Origin: UBA2402 sp044371005
GTDB lineage: Bacteria; Planctomycetota; Phycisphaerae; Phycisphaerales; UBA1924
Length of the DNA: 21,090 bases
Reading direction: 5' to 3'
Assembly (NCBI GenBank): GCA_044371005.1
Contig: JBILUL010000079.1
Span: forward strand, 1 to 21,090
Part shown: piece after piece, positions 4,197 to 13,700 of the stretch
Layout of the letters: the number at the start of each line of letters is the position of its first letter
Numbering within the stretch: position 1 is the stretch's first letter
Made by a program: the position numbers and the translations under genes
The notes under the pieces: model-generated
Told to the model about the DNA's origin: nothing
Seen by the model: only the letters and a program-made list of their open reading frames with translations
Databases searched by the model: none

Positions 4197-6845
4197 TCAC
4201 GTCGACGAAGGCGACCGGGCGGCCGGTTCTTCGGATCGAGCTCGCCACTGACGGGCCTCTTCGACGCGGCCCAGCCGCTCGAGACATTCCGCAACCTGTG
4301 CGGCGACACGAGCACATCGTGTACAGGGGCCCGATGCCCGCTCCAGGTCCATGAATCCGGCAGTCAACGCGGCGAGCGCCTCCTCGTGGCGTCCGAGCTT
4401 CAGCAGGCTTTCCCCGTGCCTGCTGCGGGCCGCCGCCACCGTCTGATCGTGTTCCGGAAGCACGCTGGTGAAGACGGCGATGGATTCGGCGAACCGCCGC
4501 TCCGCCTCCTCAGGACGCTGATCGCTCATCTCGATGGCCCCGAGCAACTGCAGCGAATCTGCGACATCGACGTTGTTCTCGCCCAGCGACTGACGCTGTT
4601 GCGCCAGCAATTGAGCCGCGAGCGTTCGCGCACCCGCGATGTCTCCCTTCATCACGAAGGCCTGCGCCAGCAGGAATCGGGCCTTGAGGGTGTTGCGATG
4701 CTCAGGCCCCAACGAACGCTCTGCCCCGGCCACCACCCGAGCGAGCATTTCCATCGCGTCGTTCGGGCGGCCGGTGTTCAAGTACAGGATGGAGAGGTCA
4801 TGCAGGTTCCCGAGCGACTCGGGGTGATCCGGCCCAAGGACCCGGTCTTGTCGGTCCACGATCGAGCGCATCAGGCGCTCGGCCTCATCCATGTGTCCCA
4901 GTGCGCGAGCCACACCGGCTGCTCCGCGTCGGGTCAGCATCACCGACATTGAATCGGGGCCCAGCAGCAACTCCTGCCGCGGCAGCACCTGCTTGTACAT
5001 CGCATCGGCCGCTTCCGTCTTGCCGAGCTTGGTCAGAAGTGCCGCGTACGCGCTGCGGTTGCGCAGCGAGGCTTCGTCCGCATTCTCAATCGGAGCCCCT
5101 GCCACAATCTGCTGATAGAGACGCTCAGCCTCATCGAACTTCTGCAGACCGACCAGCGACGAAGCCAGGCCCCCCATGGCCGCGAACGTGAGCGGGTGCG
5201 ATGGACCCAGGACTCGCGAGCGGATCTCCACCGCCCGCGTGAGGAGCGTGGCGGCACGATCATGCTCACCGAGCGTGGTCATCACCGACCCCAGACTCGA
5301 ACTCGCGTCGGCGACGAGAGGATCATCGGCCGGCAGTCGCTTGCTGCGGATCGCATAGGCGACTTCGAGATGGTCCCGAGCGATTGAGAACTCACCCAGC
5401 GATGCGTAGGTGCGACCCAGCGCATCTTCGATCGCCGCCGCGACCAGCGGCTTGTCCTTCCACTCTTCCTCGACATTGCCTGCGACTTGGTCGAGCAACT
5501 GACGGACCGTGACATTGCGTCCACGGCTTTCGGGATCAGCCGCCGAGAGCATGTTGGTCAGAAATGCGAGTGTCGCATTGGCCTCGTCCCTGGCTGCAAC
5601 AGCACTCACACGTGCCGCAGCTTCAAGGCGGGCCAAACGCAGTGCCTCGATTGCTTGATACACAGCTACCGAGCCACCCACCAGCAGCGCCACGAAGGCC
5701 GCCGCGACTGCCCCGACCACGGTGCGATTGCCTCGGGCAAAGCGCACCGCGCGTTCGATCGTGCTGGCTGGCCGCGCCTCAATCGGCTCGCCTTCTATGA
5801 ATCGACGCAGGTCATCCGCAAGCAGTGCCGCGGACTGATAGCGATGGCCCGGGTCCGGATCAACCGCCTTGGCCATGATCGTCTGAATGTCCCGGCTCGG
5901 CGTGATCGCGGCGTGGGCTGGGGGGGGGAGGTTGGGAGCGACCCGGTCCTCTGCGCGGCCATCACGGTTCATCCCGGCGATGGAGGGTGGGAGCACGCCT
6001 GTGAGCAACTCGTGAAGGATGACCCCCAGGGAGAAGACATCCGACCGCACATCGGGCACGCGAACGCCCGGCCTGCTCTGTTCGGGGCTCATGTACGCGG
6101 GTGTGCCGATCAACTGGCCGGTGCGAGTGAGCGTTGTCACGTGTCGCCCGGGATTCGCAAGTGCCGCGACTCCGAAATCCAGCACCTTGGGCTGACCATC
6201 GCTATGGACAAGAATGTTTGCCGGCTTGAGATCGCGGTGAATCACACCCCGCTGATGGGCGTGGTGCACCGCATCACAGACACCGGCAAAGAGCGCAAGT
6301 CGCGCTCGCTCATCCAGCTTGGCCTGTTGGGCGTACGCCAACAGGTCCGGGCCATCGATCAACTCCATGGCGAGGAATGGGCGCTCGGCCCGGCTTCCAT
6401 CGGGATATTCGGTCTGGCACACACCTGCTTCGCAGATCTTGACGATGCCGGGATGATCCAGCAGCGATAGGGCTCCGGATTCACTCTCGAAACGCCGCAG
6501 CACGCGGTCGGTCGCCAGGCCTGCCCGGATGATCTTGATCGCGAAGGTGCCGCTGGGGTGTGAGCAGTTGGCTTCGTACACGGTGCCCATCCCGCCCTCG
6601 CCGATCCGCCGCGTGATTGTGTACCGGCCGATCTTCACCGGGGTGAGTTCGGAAAGCGCTGTCGCGGGCTGCTCGAGGAGCCCATCGTCGTTGGACTGAT
6701 CTGCCTCGAGCAATCCCTGAATCTGCGCGACCATGTGCGGCCGCTCGGCTCGCATTGCGTCGAGTACTTCTCGCTGCTGCCGCGGGGACAGCTCGACGAT
6801 ACTCAGAAAGAGCTCTTCAATGCTCGGTGGGTTGGCATTGCTCAT
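4197..6845 (-). CDS. Transmembrane Ser/Thr protein kinase with C-terminal TPR region
   Basis: An 882-residue PknB-type (Hanks) kinase. Residues 1-70 resemble the short helical N-terminus usual in planctomycete kinases. The catalytic domain (about 74-350) has the Gly loop GEGGMGTVYEA (82-92), ATP-binding K104 in FAIKII, HRDLKPANIL (catalytic D205), DFG at 223-225 and GTPAYMSPEQ (APE-like, E255), so it should be active. A hydrophobic segment at about 374-395 (VVGAVAAAFVALLVGGSVAV) is a single membrane helix. Residues about 455-870 are TPR units of roughly 42 residues with recurring GP-H-P turns (VLGPSHPLT, VLGPDHPES, SLGPEHRNT), like kinesin-light-chain TPRs, probably a protein-binding sensor outside the cytoplasm. 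Its ATG overlaps the sigma-factor stop by one base (TGATG), so translation is coupled. A run of nine C lies in the kinase-domain codons. It may control the sigma factor, the adjacent giant protein, or both; this is inference. Confidence 0.93.
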   Translation of the reverse strand: MSNANPPSIEELFLSIVELSPRQQREVLDAMRAERPHMVAQIQGLLEADQSNDDGLLEQPATALSELTPVKIGRYTITRRIGEGGMGTVYEANCSHPSGTFAIKIIRAGLATDRVLRRFESESGALSLLDHPGIVKICEAGVCQTEYPDGSRAERPFLAMELIDGPDLLAYAQQAKLDERARLALFAGVCDAVHHAHQRGVIHRDLKPANILVHSDGQPKVLDFGVAALANPGRHVTTLTRTGQLIGTPAYMSPEQSRPGVRVPDVRSDVFSLGVILHELLTGVLPPSIAGMNRDGRAEDRVAPNLPPPAHAAITPSRDIQTIMAKAVDPDPGHRYQSAALLADDLRRFIEGEPIEARPASTIERAVRFARGNRTVVGAVAAAFVALLVGGSVAVYQAIEALRLARLEAAARVSAVAARDEANATLAFLTNMLSAADPESRGRNVTVRQLLDQVAGNVEEEWKDKPLVAAAIEDALGRTYASLGEFSIARDHLEVAYAIRSKRLPADDPLVADASSSLGSVMTTLGEHDRAATLLTRAVEIRSRVLGPSHPLTFAAMGGLASSLVGLQKFDEAERLYQQIVAGAPIENADEASLRNRSAYAALLTKLGKTEAADAMYKQVLPRQELLLGPDSMSVMLTRRGAAGVARALGHMDEAERLMRSIVDRQDRVLGPDHPESLGNLHDLSILYLNTGRPNDAMEMLARVVAGAERSLGPEHRNTLKARFLLAQAFVMKGDIAGARTLAAQLLAQQRQSLGENNVDVADSLQLLGAIEMSDQRPEEAERRFAESIAVFTSVLPEHDQTVAAARSRHGESLLKLGRHEEALAALTAGFMDLERASGPCTRCARVAAQVAECLERLGRVEEARQWRARSEEPAARSPSST
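5920..5928. repeat. C9/G9 homopolymer within the kinase-domain coding sequence
   Basis: Nine consecutive G on the plus strand, C9 in the kinase reading frame, encoding part of NLPPPAH in the C-lobe. The frame is intact as shown; gain or loss of one base would truncate the kinase before its membrane segment. Confidence 0.8.
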
Positions 6846-7495
6846 CAGGCCGACTCGCTCTCCCAGGGGCTCGTTTCATTCTCAAGCAGATGCCGGTTCG
6901 ATCCGGCATTGGTGCCGATCGAATCCGGGTCTTCAAGCCGCTGCCGCAGCAGTGCCGCGGCGAACCGCCATCGCCGCTCGACCGTCCGCCTCGAAACTCC
7001 CATCAGCGTTGCGATCTCGTCCGGCGATAGGCCGGAGAAGAATCGAAGCTTGACAATCAATGCGAGCGATTCATCGGTCCGGCTCAGCTCACTGACCGCT
7101 TCGTCGATGACGAGGAGATCCTCGGGGGAGGTTGGGGCATCAAACTCCGGTTGGGCCCCCAACTGTTCCCGAATCCGATCGCCGCCGCGCTTGAGTCGTG
7201 ATTTGGATCGCGCCTGTTCGACGAGAATCTGACGCATCGCTTCCGCAGCCGCTGCGAAGAAGTGGCCCTTGCCGTTCCATCGCGTCTCACCCCGCTTGGT
7301 GATTCTCAGGTAGGCTTCATGCACGAGTGCCGTCGGCTGAAGGGTGTTGCGGCCCGGATTGTGCGCAAGACGCGACCTCGCGAGCGAGCGGAGCTCATCG
7401 TACACAAAAACAAGTAACTCGCGATCAAGACTCGGATCCACCGGGCAGAGTCTAGGGCGATGGATGCGAAATCCAACGAGCAATGTGCCTTGCAT
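6845..7495 (-). CDS. ECF-type sigma-70 family factor (TIGR02999-like)
   Basis: A 216-residue sigma factor of the planctomycete-rich ECF group. Region 2 covers about residues 26-105 with LLVFVYDELRSLARSRL and the group signature TLQPTALVHEAYLRI (51-65), then WNGKGHFFAAAAEAMRQILV. Region 4 (about 137-190) holds the helix-turn-helix GLSPDEIATLMGVSRRTVER (155-174). It would direct RNA polymerase to a specific promoter set. The start is uncertain: ATG 7495 gives an N-terminus (MQGTLLVGFRIHRPRLCP) unlike the usual MxxxTxLLxAxxxGD, and GTG 7441 begins right at the conserved VDPS; neither has a Shine-Dalgarno. The frame is open further upstream to 7783, past the divergent gene's start, which is not plausible coding. 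It is first in an operon with the kinase and divergent from the giant gene. ECF factors next to Ser/Thr kinases are a known planctomycete arrangement. Confidence 0.9.
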   Translation of the reverse strand: MQGTLLVGFRIHRPRLCPVDPSLDRELLVFVYDELRSLARSRLAHNPGRNTLQPTALVHEAYLRITKRGETRWNGKGHFFAAAAEAMRQILVEQARSKSRLKRGGDRIREQLGAQPEFDAPTSPEDLLVIDEAVSELSRTDESLALIVKLRFFSGLSPDEIATLMGVSRRTVERRWRFAAALLRQRLEDPDSIGTNAGSNRHLLENETSPWESESA

Positions 7496-7772
7496 CGTGG
7501 AAGTCAGTGCGCGGCGATGGCGTGTCGGACCGCTCAACTTGCCCAGTTCGCCATCCGGGACTTTCGTGCGACATCGCCAACACCGTTTCTGCCAAAATGG
7601 CAACTTTCGTGAAAATCCATTCCGTCCCGTGTCGCACCCCGGAGGTGAATGGCGAACTGTTCGGCCCCACCGAACGGGCGCGTTGTTTTGGCGTGCAGTC
7701 AGCTCGCACAAGACGCCGCGCCCCTGAATCTGCCTGTTCCATAGATCAGAAATCCCACCCGAAGGATCCGCA
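7496..7772. promoter_or_regulatory. Divergent control region with palindrome and direct repeat
   Basis: Shared upstream region of the sigma/kinase operon and the giant gene. TGCCA-AAA-TGGCA (7590-7602) is a perfect 5-bp palindrome around an AAA centre. ACTTTCGTG occurs twice, at 7560-7568 and 7603-7611, 43 bp apart (about four helical turns), the second copy directly adjoining the palindrome. These could bind a regulator or be the sigma factor's own promoter parts. No convincing housekeeping -10/-35 pair was found. GAAGGA, about seven bases before the ATG at 7773, is the ribosome site of the giant gene. Confidence 0.4.
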
Positions 7773-10700
7773 ATGAAGCTCAACTCCCGTGCACACGACC
7801 GGCTTGTCCAACTCTACAGGCTTGTTCTCGAGCGTGTGAATCAGTTGAATGCATCGGCCCAGGCCGCGTTGGTCGGATCTTCGGGTCGCGACCAGCCCGT
7901 GACGTTCGAAGGGCTGGACCCTCGCGTACAGATGTCCGTCTCGGCGGCCATGTCCGGCACAACGCTCACCATCAACGGCGATGACGCGAATGACGTGATG
8001 TATGTTCGCCTCAACGCGGCGAACGAGCTTGAGTTCAGCGCCAATGGCGGCTCGTACACCAACGACTGCGACACCGCTGCCGCGGGGACGCAGCGGTTCG
8101 TGGTGGGTGACAACTCCCGGATCCAGATCTTGCTCGGCGGCGGCGATGACACCCTGATCCTCAACGACAACGCACTCTTCAATAGACTGCTGGCGACATC
8201 GGGCTTGTACCTCTACTTTGATGGCGGAGCTCAGGGCACCCGAGGCGACTTCCTTGACAGCGGCATGTCCAACGACAACCGGTGGCAGATCACGGGGTCC
8301 ACCTCGGGCAACGATCGCAACAAGATCTACTTCACTGCCATCGAGGACTTCCGATCCGGGTACGGCAACGACACCATCACCTACTCAGGTACCGATAACT
8401 TCACCGGACGGATCCGGGATGTCGGCGGCACCACGCTGATCGAGGCGCCATCGAGTAGCATTCGTATCACCAACACGGTCGCCTCGGCTGGCGACCTGAC
8501 GGTGAGAGTCAACGGGCAGCTCACGGTGGCTTCAACGGGTGTGATCTCGACCCGCCGCGTGAGCAGTTCGGACGATCCCGTGGCGGGCGTTTCGGTGACT
8601 GACTCATCCAACCAGCGCTACGAAGTGGACTCCATGCTGACCGATCCGGGGTCGATCCTGACGGCGTCGGCGACAGGTTCGTATCGCCGCGGCAACGTCG
8701 CAATCATCGCCAAGGAGTCGCGGCTGAGCCCCGTCATGACCTTCTCGGGCAACGGGGCCTCGACGTTCGTGACGCTGGGCGGGACGATCTACGGTCATGA
8801 CATTCTCATCTCGTCGAACGCCGCGGACCTGGTGGCGATCAACTCGTTCGGCCGCGTCTTCAACAGTTCACGCGATCATGATGCGAACGACGGGACGGAC
8901 GACACCGCGCCTCTGCGCATCAGTGAACTGGCACTTGCGGGTGTTTCCGAGGTGCTTGCCAACACACTTCCGGTGGTGGTCATGCGCAAGGGTGCCAGCT
9001 CAAGCGTTCAGTTGCTCAGCGGCAGCTTGACGCAGGGGCTTGGCAACGTCATCATCTCGTCCAATGCGACGGCCGACTCCTCGATGGAGATCAATCCGTT
9101 CTTCATGTCTATCGGCTACGCCCGTGCGATTTCTGATTCGAACGTTCTGGTCAGTGGTTCGGTCCGGGGCGCCAACATCACGGTGAGTTCCGATGCCAAC
9201 TCACTGGCGAACATGGATGCTGAGACCAATCCGCTTCTGAGCACACGCCTTCCGGCGAGTGGTGTGCTGTCTCTCTCGCTGGCGATCTCATCGACGGACA
9301 CGTCGTCAGCGGTCACGGTGGGGCAGACCGGATCGATCATTGCCTCTGGGAATGCCAACGTTCAGGCCTACGGTGTCTCCGGAGCAGGTGCCAAGGCACA
9401 GACCGGCGAGACCAACGATGGCATCGCGGCGACCGCGCTTGCACTTGGTTTTGCCACCTCGAACGTCCGGGTTGATGTCTCGGGCAATGTCACCTCCGAA
9501 GTCAGCGCAGACATCGATGGCAGTTTCATGGGTGGCAGCGCCGTCAATACCACCGCCGATACGATTGATCTGGGATATTCGCACGGGTGGCGTACAGGCC
9601 TTCCGGTCAAGTACGTTGCACCGTACAGCTCGGGCGCGATCGAGGGCCTCAAGGACGGCGAGACCTACTACGTCATCCGTCTGAGCAACGACCCCAATCG
9701 CATCATGCTCGCGACATCGGCGCAAGAAGCCTTTCAGGGGCGTTTCATCGATCTGGAGAGCCAGGGCGCACCGAGCCCGCACGCGTTCGAACCCGAGCTC
9801 ACCCAGGGCGTGGGCATCCAGGCAGCGCTCGCTGCAACCGATGGTGCGGAGGCCTCGGCCGGATTCGGCGCTGATGGCGCAGGTGTGACCGATGACGTTC
9901 TTTCGGGCGATCTGGATGTCACGGATGTCATCTCACGCCTCGCGAACAAGTACGAAACCCGCGCGACGGCCGACGGCCGCAGCCGCTCCAACACCTCCTT
10001 CGGATTGGCGGGCGCGTTCGGCTACTCGAGCACCGACCATAACGTGTTCGTGACCATTCGTGGAACGGGCGTGCTGACTTCAGCCAAAGATCTGGATGTC
10101 AAGGCATCGCTCGAGGAGCGTCACCAGGTTCAGGTTGAATCCAACTTCGATCTGCCCACGGGTCAGGCACCGCGAGCCGCCGCCTCGGCAGCCATCGGCA
10201 TCTCGATCCTCGAGAACACCTGCAAGGTTGAAATCCTCAGCGGGGCGCGCCTCGATGCCAGGAGCGCGATGGTCATCAACTCGGAGATCACCTATCCGTT
10301 CCTCAGCAAGATCCTGGAGGTGCTGGAGAAGGGAGACTTCGGTTCCAAGGGTCTCTCGTACAACGAGTTCACCAGCAACCTCGGCTCGGTGATGGACGGC
10401 AAGATCGGCATCGTCAGCGGCATGTTCAACACGTGGTCCCGCGCCCTCGCCAAGTCCACCGGCATGGGCATCTCGGGCGCAGTCACCTACGTGAGCACGA
10501 CCAACGACAGCCAGGCAATCGTTCGCAGTGGTGCGCGGATCAACCGCAATCTGACCGGAAATGCCGACCAGTCCGTGAAGGTCCTCGCGACGACCGAGAT
10601 GAACTCGATCAACATGGCCGGTGTGTTCGCACTGGATCTGAGCCCGGCCAAGCTGGCCGAAATGCGCGTCAAGGGTGATCGGTGGTCCTTGATCAATCCT

Positions 10701-13700
10701 GTTGGTGTCGCAGGAGGCAAGGGCGGAGTCGGTGGCTCGGTGTTCTTTGCCGACACACGCAATACCACCATCGCGCTGATTGAAGGTGGTGCATTCATCA
10801 CGACGACCGGTACGGGCAGCCTGACGGTCGATGCGAACGAGACGATCAACAATTACGTGATGGTGCAATCCGGCGGCAGCGCCGCGAAATTCGGCGTCTC
10901 CGGTTCGGTTGGCATCACTGACTACCAGTCCACCGTGACTGCTCGGATTGGCGCCGGTGTCAACATCAACGCCGGGCATCTTGATGTGAAGGCCACCAGC
11001 AGCTTCAACCAGCTGATTGCCATGGGTGCCACCCAGTTCGGCAACTCCCTGGGTGTGGGCGCCACCATCGGCATCAATGACACGACGCGCACGGTGACCG
11101 CCGTTCTGGGCGACCTCGACACGGTCACATCGCCCGGTCGCTCCACCATCCGCCTTGAGGGCGGCATGGATATCCGTGCCAAGGCCGAAGGCACGATGAA
11201 CGTCTTCAGCGTCGCCGCGGCCGTCATCAGCCCGGCCCCTCCGGCCAACCCGCCCCCGGGCAGCACGCCCGACACGCCTCCTGCTGGCCAGAACAGCGAT
11301 CCAATCGCCGGTCAGCCGCTGCCCACCACGTTCGGCGATGGTCAGTCCGCCAGCGCTGGCAGCGGCGACAAGACGTATGGTGACAAGGGCAAGCAGGGCA
11401 CGATGGGCATCGGCATTTCCGGCGATGTCTCAATCGATGAGATCAACGACACGGTCAAGGCCTACGTGAACGATGCGGGCACCTTTGACTCGGCCTACTC
11501 GGGTTTCTCGCCCACTGGTGTTCAGGCATTCGTGGTCGATGCGACCAACGAGACCGACATCCTCTGCGCCGCCGGTTCGGTCGCGATGTCGCGAGCCACT
11601 GGCACGAACATCGGTCTGGCGGGTTCGTTCGCCCGCATCCTGCTCATCGGGAACACCACCGCCGCGATCACCGGTGGTGCGGTGTTCTCGGGAAATGCCC
11701 CGTACACGGTCAGCGTGAAGGCCACCCGCACCGGCGAGATCAGCGCGGGTGCCGCGGGTGGCTCGGGTGCAGCGGGCGGCAACGGAGTCGCGATCGCTGG
11801 CTCAGCTGTCTGGTTCACCATCACCAACACCACCAAGGCCTCGATCGATCGTGGCTCCATCACCGGGGCCAAGGACCTGCAGGTCTTCGCAACCAACTCC
11901 TCGAAGATCCTGGGCATTGCCGGCGCGTTGGCGTATGGCGGAAAGGCCGGCATCGGTGCGGGTGTTGCGTTCACTGAGATCACCGACAATACCACGGCGA
12001 GCATCAGCAACCATGCGATGCAGCGGACGGGCGTGTGGGTGAAGGCCGCCAATACTTCAACGATCAGCAGCGTTGCGGGTTCGATCGGTGCTGGCCAGAC
12101 CGTGGGTGCATCCGGAACGGTCGCGTTCAACAAGGTCCGCAACCAGACCCACGCGTCGATCACGAACACGACACAAACCCCGACGTTCATGGCCCTGACG
12201 GTTGATCAGCTCGTGGTTGAGGCCACCGATTCATCCACGATTGAAACCATCTCGGGAGCCATCGGTGTCGCAGGCAACATCGGATTCGGCGGAGCACTGG
12301 CCTACAACTCCATCGACAATGACGTCTCGGCCAAGGTGACGGATTCGGCACTTCTGGTCAAGGGAAATGCCTCAATCAATGCGACCAACTCGTCCACGAT
12401 CAACGCGATCGCAGCCGGTGTAGCGGGCTCGCAGAACACCGCACTGGCTGGATCGGTCGCCATCAACAACATCGAAGGCGAGCGGCTGGCGGAGGTTCGT
12501 CGCAGTTCGATCAACTCCGACGGCGCCAGTTCGGGCAATACGGTCTTCGTCGGATCATCCTCCACGGGCGCCATCAAGTCGATCGCCGGTGCGGTTGCAG
12601 GCGGCGGCAACAATGGCATCGGCGCGGCGGTGGGGGCCAACCTCATCAGCACGCAGGCCACCACGGTCATCAACACCTCGACGATCAATGTGCCGAATCA
12701 CACGCTTCTGGTGCGTGCAACGCAGTCCGCAGACATCGATGCCATCGATGCGGGCGGTGCAGGCGCTGGCTCCTATGCAGGTGGCGGTGCGGTTGCGGTC
12801 AACACCATCACCACGCCCGCGACCATCCGTGTTGAGTTCTCTGACCTCGATGCCGCCCGCGTCACGGTCATGAGCGACAACGCCGCGACGATCGATGGCA
12901 TCTCCGGCGGCGTTGCAGGTGCCGGCACGGGGGCGGTGGGTGCTGCACTCTCGCTCAACACGATCACCCTCACCACCTCCAGCAAGATCGTCGACTCCGA
13001 TCTCACTGCGATCTCGACCGATGTGCTCGTGCGTGCCGACAACCTCACGGAGATCAACTCGATCACCGCAGGCGGGGCGGGCGCGGGCACCTTCGCACTG
13101 GGTGGTTCACTCTCCATCACGAATCTCACCCGGCGCAGCGAAGCGCTCGTTCAGTCGGGCTCAAATCTGACCGCGGCGGACACCATTCTGGTCTCCGCAT
13201 CCGACGATGTGAAGGCCAACATTCTCGCTGGCGCAGTCGCTGGGGCGGGAAGCGCCGCAGTGGGCGCATCGGCCTCCGTGCTGATCACTGATAACGACGT
13301 GGTCGCGTCGGTGACCGGGTCCACATTGATCGCCAATCCGCTCAACCTGCCTGGCGACGGCCTCCCGATGTACACCGGAAATCGCACCTCCTCCGGTGAT
13401 CGCGAGCAGCAGACGGTCACGGGGATCGGCGTGTCGGCTACTTCATTCGAGAAGATCGTCAACATCGCCGCGGGCGCTGCGGGCGGCGGCACGATCGGTG
13501 TCGCCGGATCGGTCAGCGTCCAGTCCATGGACGAGACCACCAAGGCATCGATCGACGATACCAGCGTCATCACCACGAGGGCGACTGACGTTGTGGTCCA
13601 GGCAGTCGATCGCACGGATCTGCTGAGCGTCGGCGGCGCGGCCAGTGTTGGCGGCTCGGGGGCCATCGGCCTTGGCGGCGACGGCACCCGTCTGGTGAAG

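Noticed and set aside
4033..4317. N-terminal extension of the methyltransferase to 4317
   Set aside because: It would overlap the tRNA gene and the kinase 3' end, and the added residues are not conserved in kind; the ATG at 4032 fits the zinc ribbon.
4080..4952. A 290-codon rightward frame starting upstream of the tRNA
   Set aside because: It reads through the tRNA gene and then antisense to the TPR region of the kinase; a shadow frame.
5487..6470. A 327-codon rightward frame opposite the kinase domain
   Set aside because: Antisense to HRDLKP and DFG motifs of an intact kinase; no ribosome site or recognisable domain.
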